NCBI RefSeq assembly: GCF_027533845.1
Contig: NZ_JAPZVN010000005.1
Span: 186,001-250,000, forward strand
DNA from: Streptomyces sp. RPT161
GTDB lineage: Bacteria > Actinomycetota > Actinomycetes > Streptomycetales > Streptomycetaceae
Direction: 5' to 3'
DNA length: 64,000 nucleotides
Shown: positions 17,385 to 26,975 of the stretch, piece after piece
Layout of the letters: every line of letters starts with the position of its first letter
How positions within the stretch are numbered: the first letter of the stretch is position 1
The notes under the pieces: model-generated
What the model was told of the DNA's origin: nothing
What the model saw: the letters and a program-made list of their open reading frames with translations, nothing else
The model's database searches: none
Translations under genes and position numbers: made by a program

Positions 17385-17515
17385 CGGTGGTCTCGCCGGT
17401 GCACGGGGGTGCCGGTGGGGGCGTACCGTATGAGTGCACATAAATTCCGCCAGCTTCCCGACGAGTGGGCGAAGCTGCGTCGAACACCAGTCGAAGTCAT
17501 CAAGGAGACGGTGCA

Positions 17516-18493
17516 GTGACCGGGATCAAGACGACCGGTGAGAAGAAGTTGATGCTCTTCTCCGGCCGCGCCCACCCCGAGCTGGCGGAGGAGGTGGCGC
17601 ACCAGCTGGGGGCTCAGTTGGTGCCGACCAAGGCCTTCGATTTCGCGAACGGTGAGATCTACGTGCGCTTCGAGGAGTCGGCGCGTGGGTCGGATGCGTT
17701 CGTGATCCAGAGCCACACTGCTCCGATCAACAAGTGGATCATGGAGCAGTTGATCATGATCGATGCGTTGAAGCGGGCGTCGGCGAAGCGCATCACGGTG
17801 GTCGTGCCGTTCTACGGGTATGCCCGTCAGGACAAGAAGCATCGTGGTCGTGAGCCGATCTCGGCCCGGTTGATGGCTGATCTGATGAAGACGGCGGGCG
17901 CTGACCGGATCTTGACGGTGGATCTGCACACCGACCAGATCCAGGGTTTCTTCGATGGTCCGGTGGACCACTTGTTCGCGTTGCCGCTGTTGGCGGACTA
18001 CGTGGGTACGAAGGTGGACCGCAGCAAGCTGACGGTGGTGTCGCCGGACGCCGGCCGGGTGCGGGTGGCGGACCGCTGGTGTGACCGGTTGGGCGCGCCG
18101 CTGGCCATCGTCCACAAGCGGCGTGATCCGGATGTGGCGAACCAGGTGACGGTGCACGAGGTCGTCGGTGATGTGAAGGGCCGGATCTGTGTTCTGGTCG
18201 ACGACATGATCGACACCGGTGGCACGATCTGTGCCGCGGCGGACGCGCTGTTCGCGAACGGCGCGGAGGATGTGATCGTGACGGCGACGCATGGTGTGCT
18301 GTCGGGTCCGGCCGCTGATCGGTTGAAGAACTCGAAGGTGAGTGAGTTCGTCTTCACCGACACCCTGCCCACGCCGGGTGAGTTGGAGCTGGACAAGATC
18401 ACGGTGTTGTCGATCGCGCCGATGATCGCGAGTGCGATTCGTGAGGTGTTCGAGGACGGTTCGGTGACGAGCCTGTTCAACGACGCGCACTGA
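17516..18493 (+). CDS. prs: Ribose-phosphate pyrophosphokinase (PRPP synthetase)
   Basis: The 325-residue enzyme makes PRPP from ribose-5-phosphate and ATP for nucleotide, His and Trp synthesis. Features are FANGEIYVRFEESARG, the ATP-site segment YGYARQDKKHRGREPISARLMA, DLHTDQIQGFFDGPVDHL and the PRPP-binding loop VLVDDMIDTGGT (about 225-236). The GTG at 17516 with AAGGAG 8 nt upstream is preferred over a start at 17465. It is separated from glmU by 131 bp with no clear terminator, so cotranscription is possible. Confidence 0.97.
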   Translation: MTGIKTTGEKKLMLFSGRAHPELAEEVAHQLGAQLVPTKAFDFANGEIYVRFEESARGSDAFVIQSHTAPINKWIMEQLIMIDALKRASAKRITVVVPFYGYARQDKKHRGREPISARLMADLMKTAGADRILTVDLHTDQIQGFFDGPVDHLFALPLLADYVGTKVDRSKLTVVSPDAGRVRVADRWCDRLGAPLAIVHKRRDPDVANQVTVHEVVGDVKGRICVLVDDMIDTGGTICAAADALFANGAEDVIVTATHGVLSGPAADRLKNSKVSEFVFTDTLPTPGELELDKITVLSIAPMIASAIREVFEDGSVTSLFNDAH

Positions 18494-18528
18494 ACCGAGT
18501 CGGGCGCGTGGCGCCGGATTTCGTTGGC

Positions 18529-18580
18529 GGCCTCCCCGCCGGGTAGACTCCTCGGGTTGCTCGGCGAGGGAGGCCGTTTT
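18529..18580 (+). terminator. Terminator/attenuator between prs and rplY
   Basis: GGCCTCCC (18529-18536) pairs with GGGAGGCC (18568-18575), extended inward by CGCCG / CGGCG, and is followed by TTTT (18577-18580). The loop contains TAGACT (18544-18549), which may be the -10 box of an rplY promoter. If so, the rplY leader starts beyond this point. Confidence 0.6.
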
Positions 18581-18680
18581 GTCGGTCTCCGTTATCGACG
18601 CGCTTTCGAGTTTTTCGAGGCTGGTCCGTCGTGGACCGAGCGGCAGATTTCCGTATCCGTCGTCCACGAGGAGTGCCGAT

Positions 18681-19265
18681 ATGTCTGAGGTGAAGATCCC
18701 CGCGCAGCTGCGGGCGGAGTTCGGTAAGGGTTCCGCGCGTCGCGCCCGCCGTGAGGGCCGGGTGCCGGGTGTGATCTACGGTCACGGTGCCGCCCCGGTG
18801 CACGTGACGCTGCCGGGTCACGACCTGATGCTGGCGCTGAAGACCCCGAACGTTCTGATCAGCCTGGATGTCGAGGGCAAGTCGGAGCTGGTGATTCCGA
18901 AGGCCGTGCAGAAGGACCCGATCAAGGGTTTCCTGGAGCACGTTGACCTGCTGCAGGTCAAGCGGGGCGAGAAGGTCTCCGTTGAGGTGCCGATCCACGT
19001 CGAGGGTGAGCTGGCGCCGGGTGGCAACCTGCTGGAGCACGTGCTGAACGCGCTGCCGGTCGAGGCCGAGGCCACGCACATTCCGGAGTCGGTGTCGGTC
19101 TCCGTGGCGGGTCTGGAGGCCGGTGCGTCGGTGCTGGCGAAGGACGTCGTGCTGCCGCAGGGCGTTGTGCTGGCCGTTGACGCGGACGCCGTGGTGCTCC
19201 AGGTGCTGGCTTCCCAGGTGGAGGCCGCTGAGGACGAGGCCGCCGCTGAGGGCGCGGAGGCCTGA
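18681..19265 (+). CDS. rplY: 50S ribosomal protein bL25 (Ctc family)
   Basis: The 194-residue long form of bL25 has an N-terminal 5S-rRNA-binding domain ([32 protein letters not shown]...) followed by the TL5/CTC-type domain ([42 protein letters not shown]) and an acidic Ala/Glu-rich tail. The ATG at 18681 has GAGGAG at 18668-18673; the longer frame to 18579 would start within the terminator hairpin. The gene is followed by a strong hairpin and then by pth, the usual neighbour. Confidence 0.96.
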   Translation: MSEVKIPAQLRAEFGKGSARRARREGRVPGVIYGHGAAPVHVTLPGHDLMLALKTPNVLISLDVEGKSELVIPKAVQKDPIKGFLEHVDLLQVKRGEKVSVEVPIHVEGELAPGGNLLEHVLNALPVEAEATHIPESVSVSVAGLEAGASVLAKDVVLPQGVVLAVDADAVVLQVLASQVEAAEDEAAAEGAEA

Positions 19266-19286
19266 GCCTCGGCAGGGCTTTTGTGT

Positions 19287-19320
19287 GAACCGCCGTCCGG
19301 CTTTTGCCGGGCGGCGGTTC
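19287..19320 (+). terminator. Hairpin between rplY and pth
   Basis: GAACCGCCGTCCGGC (19287-19301) pairs with GCCGGGCGGCGGTTC (19306-19320) over 15 bp with one G-T wobble and a TTTT loop. There is no long T-run after it. It may act as a partial terminator, since pth starts 30 bp later. Confidence 0.7.
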
Positions 19321-19350
19321 GCTTTGCGGTACGTTCGAGGAGAGGTGAGC

Positions 19351-19938
19351 ATGAGCGCAGCGCAGGGTGCCCCTGAGGGGCCGTGGCTGGTGGTGGGTCT
19401 GGGTAATCCGGGGCCGGAGTACGCGGGTAATCGCCACAACATCGGTTTCATGGTGGCGGATTTGCTGGCCGAGCGGATGGGGGGCCGGTTCAAGTCGCAC
19501 AAGGCCCGGGCGCAGGTGGCGGAGGGGCGGGTCGGCGGTCAGCGGGTGGTGTTGGCCAAGCCGATGTCGTTCATGAATCTGTCGGGTGGTCCGGTGACGG
19601 CGCTGCGTGATTTCTACAAGATTCCGCTGGACCGGATCATCGTCGTGCACGACGAGTTGGACATCGACTATGCGACGTTGCGGTTGAAGCGGGGCGGCGG
19701 TGACAACGGCCACAACGGTCTGAAGTCGATCACGAAGTCGTTGGGTCCGGATTATCTGCGGGTGCGGTGCGGGATCGGTCGTCCGCCTGGTCGGATGGAG
19801 GTGGCGACGTTCGTGTTGCGCGACTTCTCGTCGGCGGAGCGCAAGGAGTTGGACTGGTTCGTGGACCGTTCGGCCGATGCGGTGGAGGCGCTGATGGCCG
19901 AGGGGTTGGAGCGGGCGCAGAGCACGTACAACGGTTGA
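19351..19938 (+). CDS. pth: Peptidyl-tRNA hydrolase
   Basis: The 195-residue enzyme releases tRNA from peptidyl-tRNA that has dropped off ribosomes. The N-terminal motif [22 protein letters not shown] includes the catalytic His29. Further motifs are [43 protein letters not shown] and [22 protein letters not shown]. The ATG at 19351 has GAGGAGAGG just upstream (a GTG at 19345 is the alternative). A perfect 13-bp hairpin follows and separates it from convergent ppc. Confidence 0.97.
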   Translation: MSAAQGAPEGPWLVVGLGNPGPEYAGNRHNIGFMVADLLAERMGGRFKSHKARAQVAEGRVGGQRVVLAKPMSFMNLSGGPVTALRDFYKIPLDRIIVVHDELDIDYATLRLKRGGGDNGHNGLKSITKSLGPDYLRVRCGIGRPPGRMEVATFVLRDFSSAERKELDWFVDRSADAVEALMAEGLERAQSTYNG

Positions 19939-19945
19939 CGCGGGT

Positions 19946-19975
19946 GGCCTTCGCCCCCGGTTGGGGGCGAAGGCC
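19946..19975. terminator. Bidirectional terminator between pth and ppc
   Basis: GGCCTTCGCCCCC (19946-19958) and GGGGGCGAAGGCC (19963-19975) form a perfect 13-bp stem with a GGTT loop. It sits 8 nt after the pth stop and 8 nt beyond the ppc stop on the other strand, so it can serve both genes. Confidence 0.85.
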
Positions 19976-19982
19976 GGTGGGG

Positions 19983-22727
<2,745 letters not shown>

Positions 22728-22979
22728 AGGTGCGGCTCCTTGGCAGGGAACGGCTGACGGTGCGGACCGCGCTGTCCGACGGGCACCAGGATATGCGCCG
22801 CCGGGAGTGCCGGTCGTGGTGTCCGATGGGTGGGCACCTGCGCCGTTCGCACCGGCTGCGCCGGTGGTGTGCGGATACGACGGGGGAGCAGCGGGCCGGT
22901 AGGGCCTGGGGTGAGGGTGGTGGCGGGCGACGGGCGGGAGTCCGGCTGGTTGTCGCGGCGGGCCTTTAGGCTGACAGGT

Positions 22980-24281
22980 ATGACTATGACGGGGGTCACG
23001 GAACAGGAGGCGCCGGCAGACGGCGCGCCCGGGGGTGGACCGTGGTGGTGGGCCAGGCGGCGCAGCCTGGCCCTGGACGCGTCGCTGGCCTTGGTGTCCG
23101 CGGTGGAGTGCGCGGCGGAGGGGGTGCCGTTCGCCCGTGGCAGCGGGATTCCGCTGGCGGTGGGGGTGCTTTTCGGGTTCGTGGTCGGGGCGGCGCTGCT
23201 GGTGCGGCGGCGCTGGCCGATCGCGGTGGTGCTGATCGCGCTGGCGGTCACTCCGGCGCAGATGGGCCTGGTGCTGGGGGTGGTCAGCCTGTACACGCTG
23301 GCGGCCTCCGACGTGCCGCGGCGGATCATCTCGGCGCTGGCCACGATGACGGCGGCCGGGACGCTGATCGTGGCGTTCGTGCAGATGCACCACGATGTGG
23401 TGCGGCACGGCAGCAGTGCGGCCGCGAAGTGGGGCGTGGTGGCGATCACCGTGCTGGTGGCGGTCGGCCTGACCGCGCCGCCGGTGCTGCTAGGGCTCTA
23501 CGTCGGCGCGCGGCGGCGGCTGGTGGAGACGCTGCGGGAGCGGGCCGACGGTCTGGAGCGGGAGCTGTCGCTGCTGGCGGAGAAGGCGGGGGAGCGGGCG
23601 GAGCGGGCCCGGATCGAGGAGCGCACCCGGATCGCCCGCGAGATGCACGACGTCGTGGCGCACCGGGTGAGCCTGATGGTGGTGCACGCCTCGGCGCTGC
23701 GATCGGTGGTGCGGGAGGACCCGGATCGGGCGGTGGGCAGCGCGGAACTGCTGGGTGACATGGGCCGCCAGGCGTTGAACGAGCTGCGGCAGATGCTGGG
23801 TGTGCTGCGCACCGAGTCCGTGGCGGGCGGCGGGCAGCGCCCGGTGGAGCCGGTGGTGCGGCCGGTCGCGGCGGTGGAGGCGGACGGGGACGGTCCGTGC
23901 CTGGCGCAGCTGGGGGTGCTGGTGGAGCACTCGCGGGCGGCCGGTATGGCGGTGTCGCTGTCGGAGGAGGGCGACCGGCGGCCGTTGTCGCCGCCGGTGG
24001 AGCAGACCGCGTACCGAGTGGTGCAGGAGGCGCTGACCAATGTGCACAAGCACGCGGCGGGCGCCACCACGCTGGTGCGGGTGGCGTACCGGGCGCAGGA
24101 GATAGCGGTCCTGGTGGAGAACGGGCCGCCGGACGGTCAGCCGTCGGCCGGGCTGCCCAGTGGCGGCAACGGGCTGGTCGGCATGAAGGAGCGGGTGTCC
24201 GCGCTGGGCGGCGGTTTCGTGGCGGGGCCCCGGCCCTCCGGCGGGTTCCGCGTCTCGGCGGTGATTCCGGCGCGGGGATGA
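22980..24281 (+). CDS. Orphan sensor histidine kinase (NarL-type, HisKA_3)
   Basis: The 433-residue protein has four to five hydrophobic segments (about 25-180), then a cytoplasmic coiled coil and the HisKA_3 phosphoacceptor region [29 protein letters not shown] (His223). A HATPase_c domain ([29 protein letters not shown]) completes the kinase. Kinases of this class normally pair with LuxR-type response regulators, but none is adjacent. The ATG at 22980 has no clear ribosome binding site; TAGGCT lies 7 nt upstream (22967-22972), so the mRNA may be leaderless. It is divergent from ppc. Confidence 0.9.
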   Translation: MTMTGVTEQEAPADGAPGGGPWWWARRRSLALDASLALVSAVECAAEGVPFARGSGIPLAVGVLFGFVVGAALLVRRRWPIAVVLIALAVTPAQMGLVLGVVSLYTLAASDVPRRIISALATMTAAGTLIVAFVQMHHDVVRHGSSAAAKWGVVAITVLVAVGLTAPPVLLGLYVGARRRLVETLRERADGLERELSLLAEKAGERAERARIEERTRIAREMHDVVAHRVSLMVVHASALRSVVREDPDRAVGSAELLGDMGRQALNELRQMLGVLRTESVAGGGQRPVEPVVRPVAAVEADGDGPCLAQLGVLVEHSRAAGMAVSLSEEGDRRPLSPPVEQTAYRVVQEALTNVHKHAAGATTLVRVAYRAQEIAVLVENGPPDGQPSAGLPSGGNGLVGMKERVSALGGGFVAGPRPSGGFRVSAVIPARG

Positions 24282-24538
24282 GCGGCGCCTCCCGCTGGGG
24301 GCCGCCCGGTTCCCTCTCTGAGTAGGCCGTCCGTCCGACTCGGGGGTGTCGCGGTGGGTCCGCAACCGCCGCGCCGCGGCGGAAGAGTCATTCGGGGCAG
24401 GCCCCCGGCCCTCGGCGGGTCCGGTGTTCGCGTCAGGAGTGATCCGCCGTGACGGCGGGCGATCCCCACGCGCCGGACCCGCGGTGTCGCGGTGTCCATC
24501 AGCGGCCTGCGGCGGCGGGCACCGCCAGGCGCCGGAAG

Positions 24539-25051
24539 CTATCCGTTCACCGACAGCCGGATGGGCTGGACACCGGTGACCAGGCTGACCACAGCCTGGT
24601 CGAAGGTCTCGCCGAGGTACCAGTCCCCGGTGTGGTCGATGGCGTACACCCGCCCGTGTGCGTCGATCGCCAGGTGCGCGTGGCCGTCGGCCTCGGCGCC
24701 CAGCGGGCACACGTCGGTGTCCAGCGCCCGCCCGAGGTCGGCGAAGGTACGCGCGAGGTGCAGCCCGCGGATCGGGTCGACGACAAGCCCGGTCGGCGCG
24801 ATCTGGCGCCCCTTGCCCTTCTGCGGCGGGATCGCCAGGGCGCCGAACTCCGCCCACACCTCGACGGCGGCCGGGAAGACGGCGTGCCGGTGGCCGCCGG
24901 GGGAGACGTACGCCCGTAGTTCGTCGGCCCATATCTCGGCCTGCTTTATGTCCCAGCGGCCGGGCTGCCAGCCCGCCGCCCGCAGGGCGGTGTCCACGCT
25001 GTCCGGGAAGCGGGCGCTGGTCCTGCTCACGGATGCCACGGTGCCGTTCAC
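24539..25051 (-). CDS. SUKH-3 family immunity-like protein
   Basis: The 170-residue protein matches the SUKH-3 layout: FPDSVDTALRAAGWQPGRW at the N-terminus, a central VFPAAVEVWAEFGALAIPP, and GHAHLAIDAHGRVYAIDHTGDWYLGETFDQAVVSLVTG. SUKH proteins neutralise toxins of polymorphic toxin systems, often nucleases and deaminases. The GTG at 25051 overlaps the stop of the upstream deaminase gene (GTGA), so it is translationally coupled to its probable toxin partner. GTG codons at 25039 and 25030 are alternative starts; AAGGGGA is better placed for 25039. No secretion signal or membrane segment is seen. Confidence 0.82.
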   Translation of the reverse strand: MNGTVASVSRTSARFPDSVDTALRAAGWQPGRWDIKQAEIWADELRAYVSPGGHRHAVFPAAVEVWAEFGALAIPPQKGKGRQIAPTGLVVDPIRGLHLARTFADLGRALDTDVCPLGAEADGHAHLAIDAHGRVYAIDHTGDWYLGETFDQAVVSLVTGVQPIRLSVNG

Positions 25052-25545
25052 TCCCCTTCCGCGGTGGGGTCGACCGCGCGTACCCCGAAGTGGACCAGCA
25101 GTGGTGCGCAGGTGCGGCACGGCGGGGCGTACGCGCCGTGCTCGGGGTCGCCGTCCTCGCGGATCCGGCGGGCGGTCAGCTTGCTGTGCTTGAGGGCCTT
25201 TCGGGCCTCGCCGTGGCTGAGCGGCTTGCGGGCGGCGCGTCCGCTGCGCTTGTCGGCCAGCGCGGTCAGGAACCGGGAGAGCAGCACCGGTTCCGGACAT
25301 CGCCCGGCGGACCGGGTGCGCTGCGCGACGGGGAGTCCGGCCAGGAATGTGGCGACCAGCGGATGGAGCTCCGGCGCGGTGTCGCCCTTGGCGCCGGTGC
25401 AGGTGAGGGTTTCGCCGCGGACGGACAGGGCGGCGGCGACGGCGGGGAGGATGCCGTCGCGCCGATGTCGCAGCACCGGCGGCGGGCCGAGCGGGCGGGC
25501 ACCCGTACCGTCGCCGCTGTTGCTCCAGGTGAGCCGCGGATCCAT
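25048..25545 (-). CDS. YwqJ-like nucleic-acid/nucleotide deaminase
   Basis: The 165-residue protein has the zinc-binding deaminase pattern of the YwqJ-related family: CPE at 83-85 (a Cys-x-Glu variant of the His-x-Glu motif, with Glu85 as proton shuttle) and PPCRTC with Cys143 and Cys146. The opening beta segment is 'LPAVAAALSVRGETLTCTGAKGD'. In polymorphic toxin systems such domains are effector C-termini, but here the domain is free-standing with no secretion or delivery module. It overlaps a SUKH-3 gene by 4 bp. The ATG at 25545 has GGAGA upstream; a TTG at 25596 with GGGAGGGAAG upstream would add 17 residues and is a real alternative. Confidence 0.8.
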   Translation of the reverse strand: MDPRLTWSNSGDGTGARPLGPPPVLRHRRDGILPAVAAALSVRGETLTCTGAKGDTAPELHPLVATFLAGLPVAQRTRSAGRCPEPVLLSRFLTALADKRSGRAARKPLSHGEARKALKHSKLTARRIREDGDPEHGAYAPPCRTCAPLLVHFGVRAVDPTAEGE

Positions 25546-25596
25546 GGCCGTTGTCTCCGCCGCCGCGCCTGTTCGCGTCTGTTGTGTTGTTTGCAA

Positions 25597-25895
25597 GACC
25601 GTGCTTCCCTCCCGTGCATCCCCCGTTGAGAGGGCCAGCCTGCCAAATGTGCCTGTTGGTACGGAAGGCGGGCGTAAATACGGGAGATTCGTCACGCGAC
25701 GGTGACGAGAATGTGGGGACGGTGGCCGGAATGTGACGGCTTTCGGACCCAACCTGTCGCAACGCCCCCTCAACCCCCATGCGGGCACCCGCCGTTGGCC
25801 AGCGGATCACAACCGGCTGCGGAGGCGGCGGATCGGGGTGTTGCCACACCCCATAGGCTGTGCCCAAGCGACAGATCCATCAGGGGGCATCCGCC
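25597..25895. promoter_or_regulatory. Divergent control region of the deaminase/SUKH locus
   Basis: These 299 bp contain no gene. On the rightward side an 18-bp perfect inverted repeat, GGGGTGTTGCCACACCCC (25835-25852), abuts a -10-like TAGGCT (25854-25859). It is followed by AGGGGG (25882-25887), the ribosome binding site for the ATG at 25896. The repeat is well placed for an operator covering the promoter spacer. A locally less GC-rich stretch (about 25660-25730) lies in the middle. Confidence 0.5.
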
Positions 25896-26966
25896 ATGAC
25901 GACTGGTCGGCTCGGGGCGACGGCCGCCCCGCCGAACGCTGCCTACGCCGGGCAGGTCGTGCACTTCCCGGACCCGATCCGGGCCGCCCGCTATCCGCAG
26001 GGCGTCCGGGTGGACGAACACGGCTATCCGGACTTCTCGCCGTACGCCCGGGCCGCCGTCGAGATCGCCGACCCCCCGGAGGGCTTCGGCGTCGACGAAC
26101 TGCGGCTCACCGACTACGTGTCGGCGAACGCCGCGCTCTTCCAGGCGGGCCACGAACTCTTCGTCCGCCCGTCGCCCACCGCCTCCCTCGACGCGGGCCC
26201 CGCGGGCCGCGGCACCCTCCCCGTGTCTCCGGTGGCCACCCCGACCGGCTGGACCTGGCACCACGTGGTCGGCAGTCGCCGGATGGAGCTGGTCCCCGTC
26301 GAGGTCAAGGCGCTGCTGCGGCACCACGGCGGGCTGGCCACGGCCGCCGCCGACCACGAAAAGCGCGGCACCCGCCCGCTGCAGGAGACCCGGCCGGTGC
26401 ACTTCGCGGTCTCCGAGGACGCCGAGGAGAACGCCGTCGGCGGCGAGTCGGTGTTCGCCGCGATCAGCGAACAGCGGCTGCGGGAGGTCGAGGAGGACCT
26501 CGGCTACCGGCTGCCGGGGGCCTACCGCGGCTTCCTCAAGGCGTCGGGCGGCCGCCCGGTGGTCGGTGTGGCGCTCGACCCGGAACTCGGCCTGCTGATC
26601 GACCAGCCGTTCTTCGCGGTGCGCGACGAGGCGGCCACCGACGACCTGCGGTACGCCAACAAGTGCCTGCGTGACCACCTCACCAAGGACTACCTGGGTG
26701 TCGGCTTTGTGCAGGGCGGGTTGTTGGCGGTGAAGGTCAAGGGCGAGCGGATCGGCACGGTGTGGTTCTGCCCGTACGACGACGCGCGGGACACGAACGA
26801 CTACTGGGACTCGCCGCAGCAGCGGGTCGGTTCGCTGCTGCTGCCGTGCGGCGATGATTTCGACGCCTTCCTGCTGCGACTCGCGGGCAACCCGCCGGAG
26901 TTGGAGACGGTGGCGAACCTGATGGTGGACGGCGGCTTCGCGCGGGCCGTCGCGGTGGAGGAGTGA
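25896..26966 (+). CDS. WHH-type HNH nuclease fused to SUKH (SMI1/KNR4) immunity domain
   Basis: The 356-residue protein has two parts. Residues 18-150 match toxin nucleases of the HNH/EndoVII superfamily with a conserved WHH: 'RYPQGVRVDEHGYPDFSPYA' and 'TPTGWTWHHVVGSRRMELVP', with Trp121-His122-His123, and LRHHGG at 141-146. Residues about 190-340 form a SUKH/SMI1-KNR4 domain (ISEQRLREVEEDLGYRLPGAYRGFLKASGG...). A toxin-type nuclease and an immunity-type domain are thus covalently joined. There is no signal peptide, repeat or delivery domain. The ATG at 25896 has AGGGGG upstream. The next gene begins 9 nt after the stop, so the two form an operon. Confidence 0.82.
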   Translation: MTTGRLGATAAPPNAAYAGQVVHFPDPIRAARYPQGVRVDEHGYPDFSPYARAAVEIADPPEGFGVDELRLTDYVSANAALFQAGHELFVRPSPTASLDAGPAGRGTLPVSPVATPTGWTWHHVVGSRRMELVPVEVKALLRHHGGLATAAADHEKRGTRPLQETRPVHFAVSEDAEENAVGGESVFAAISEQRLREVEEDLGYRLPGAYRGFLKASGGRPVVGVALDPELGLLIDQPFFAVRDEAATDDLRYANKCLRDHLTKDYLGVGFVQGGLLAVKVKGERIGTVWFCPYDDARDTNDYWDSPQQRVGSLLLPCGDDFDAFLLRLAGNPPELETVANLMVDGGFARAVAVEE

Positions 26967-26975
26967 GTCGGCCCA

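Noticed and set aside
24282-24538. Small genes in the gap between the kinase and the SUKH-3 gene
   Set aside because: Open frames here lack ribosome binding sites and recognisable features; the sequence is simply GC-rich intergenic DNA between convergent genes.
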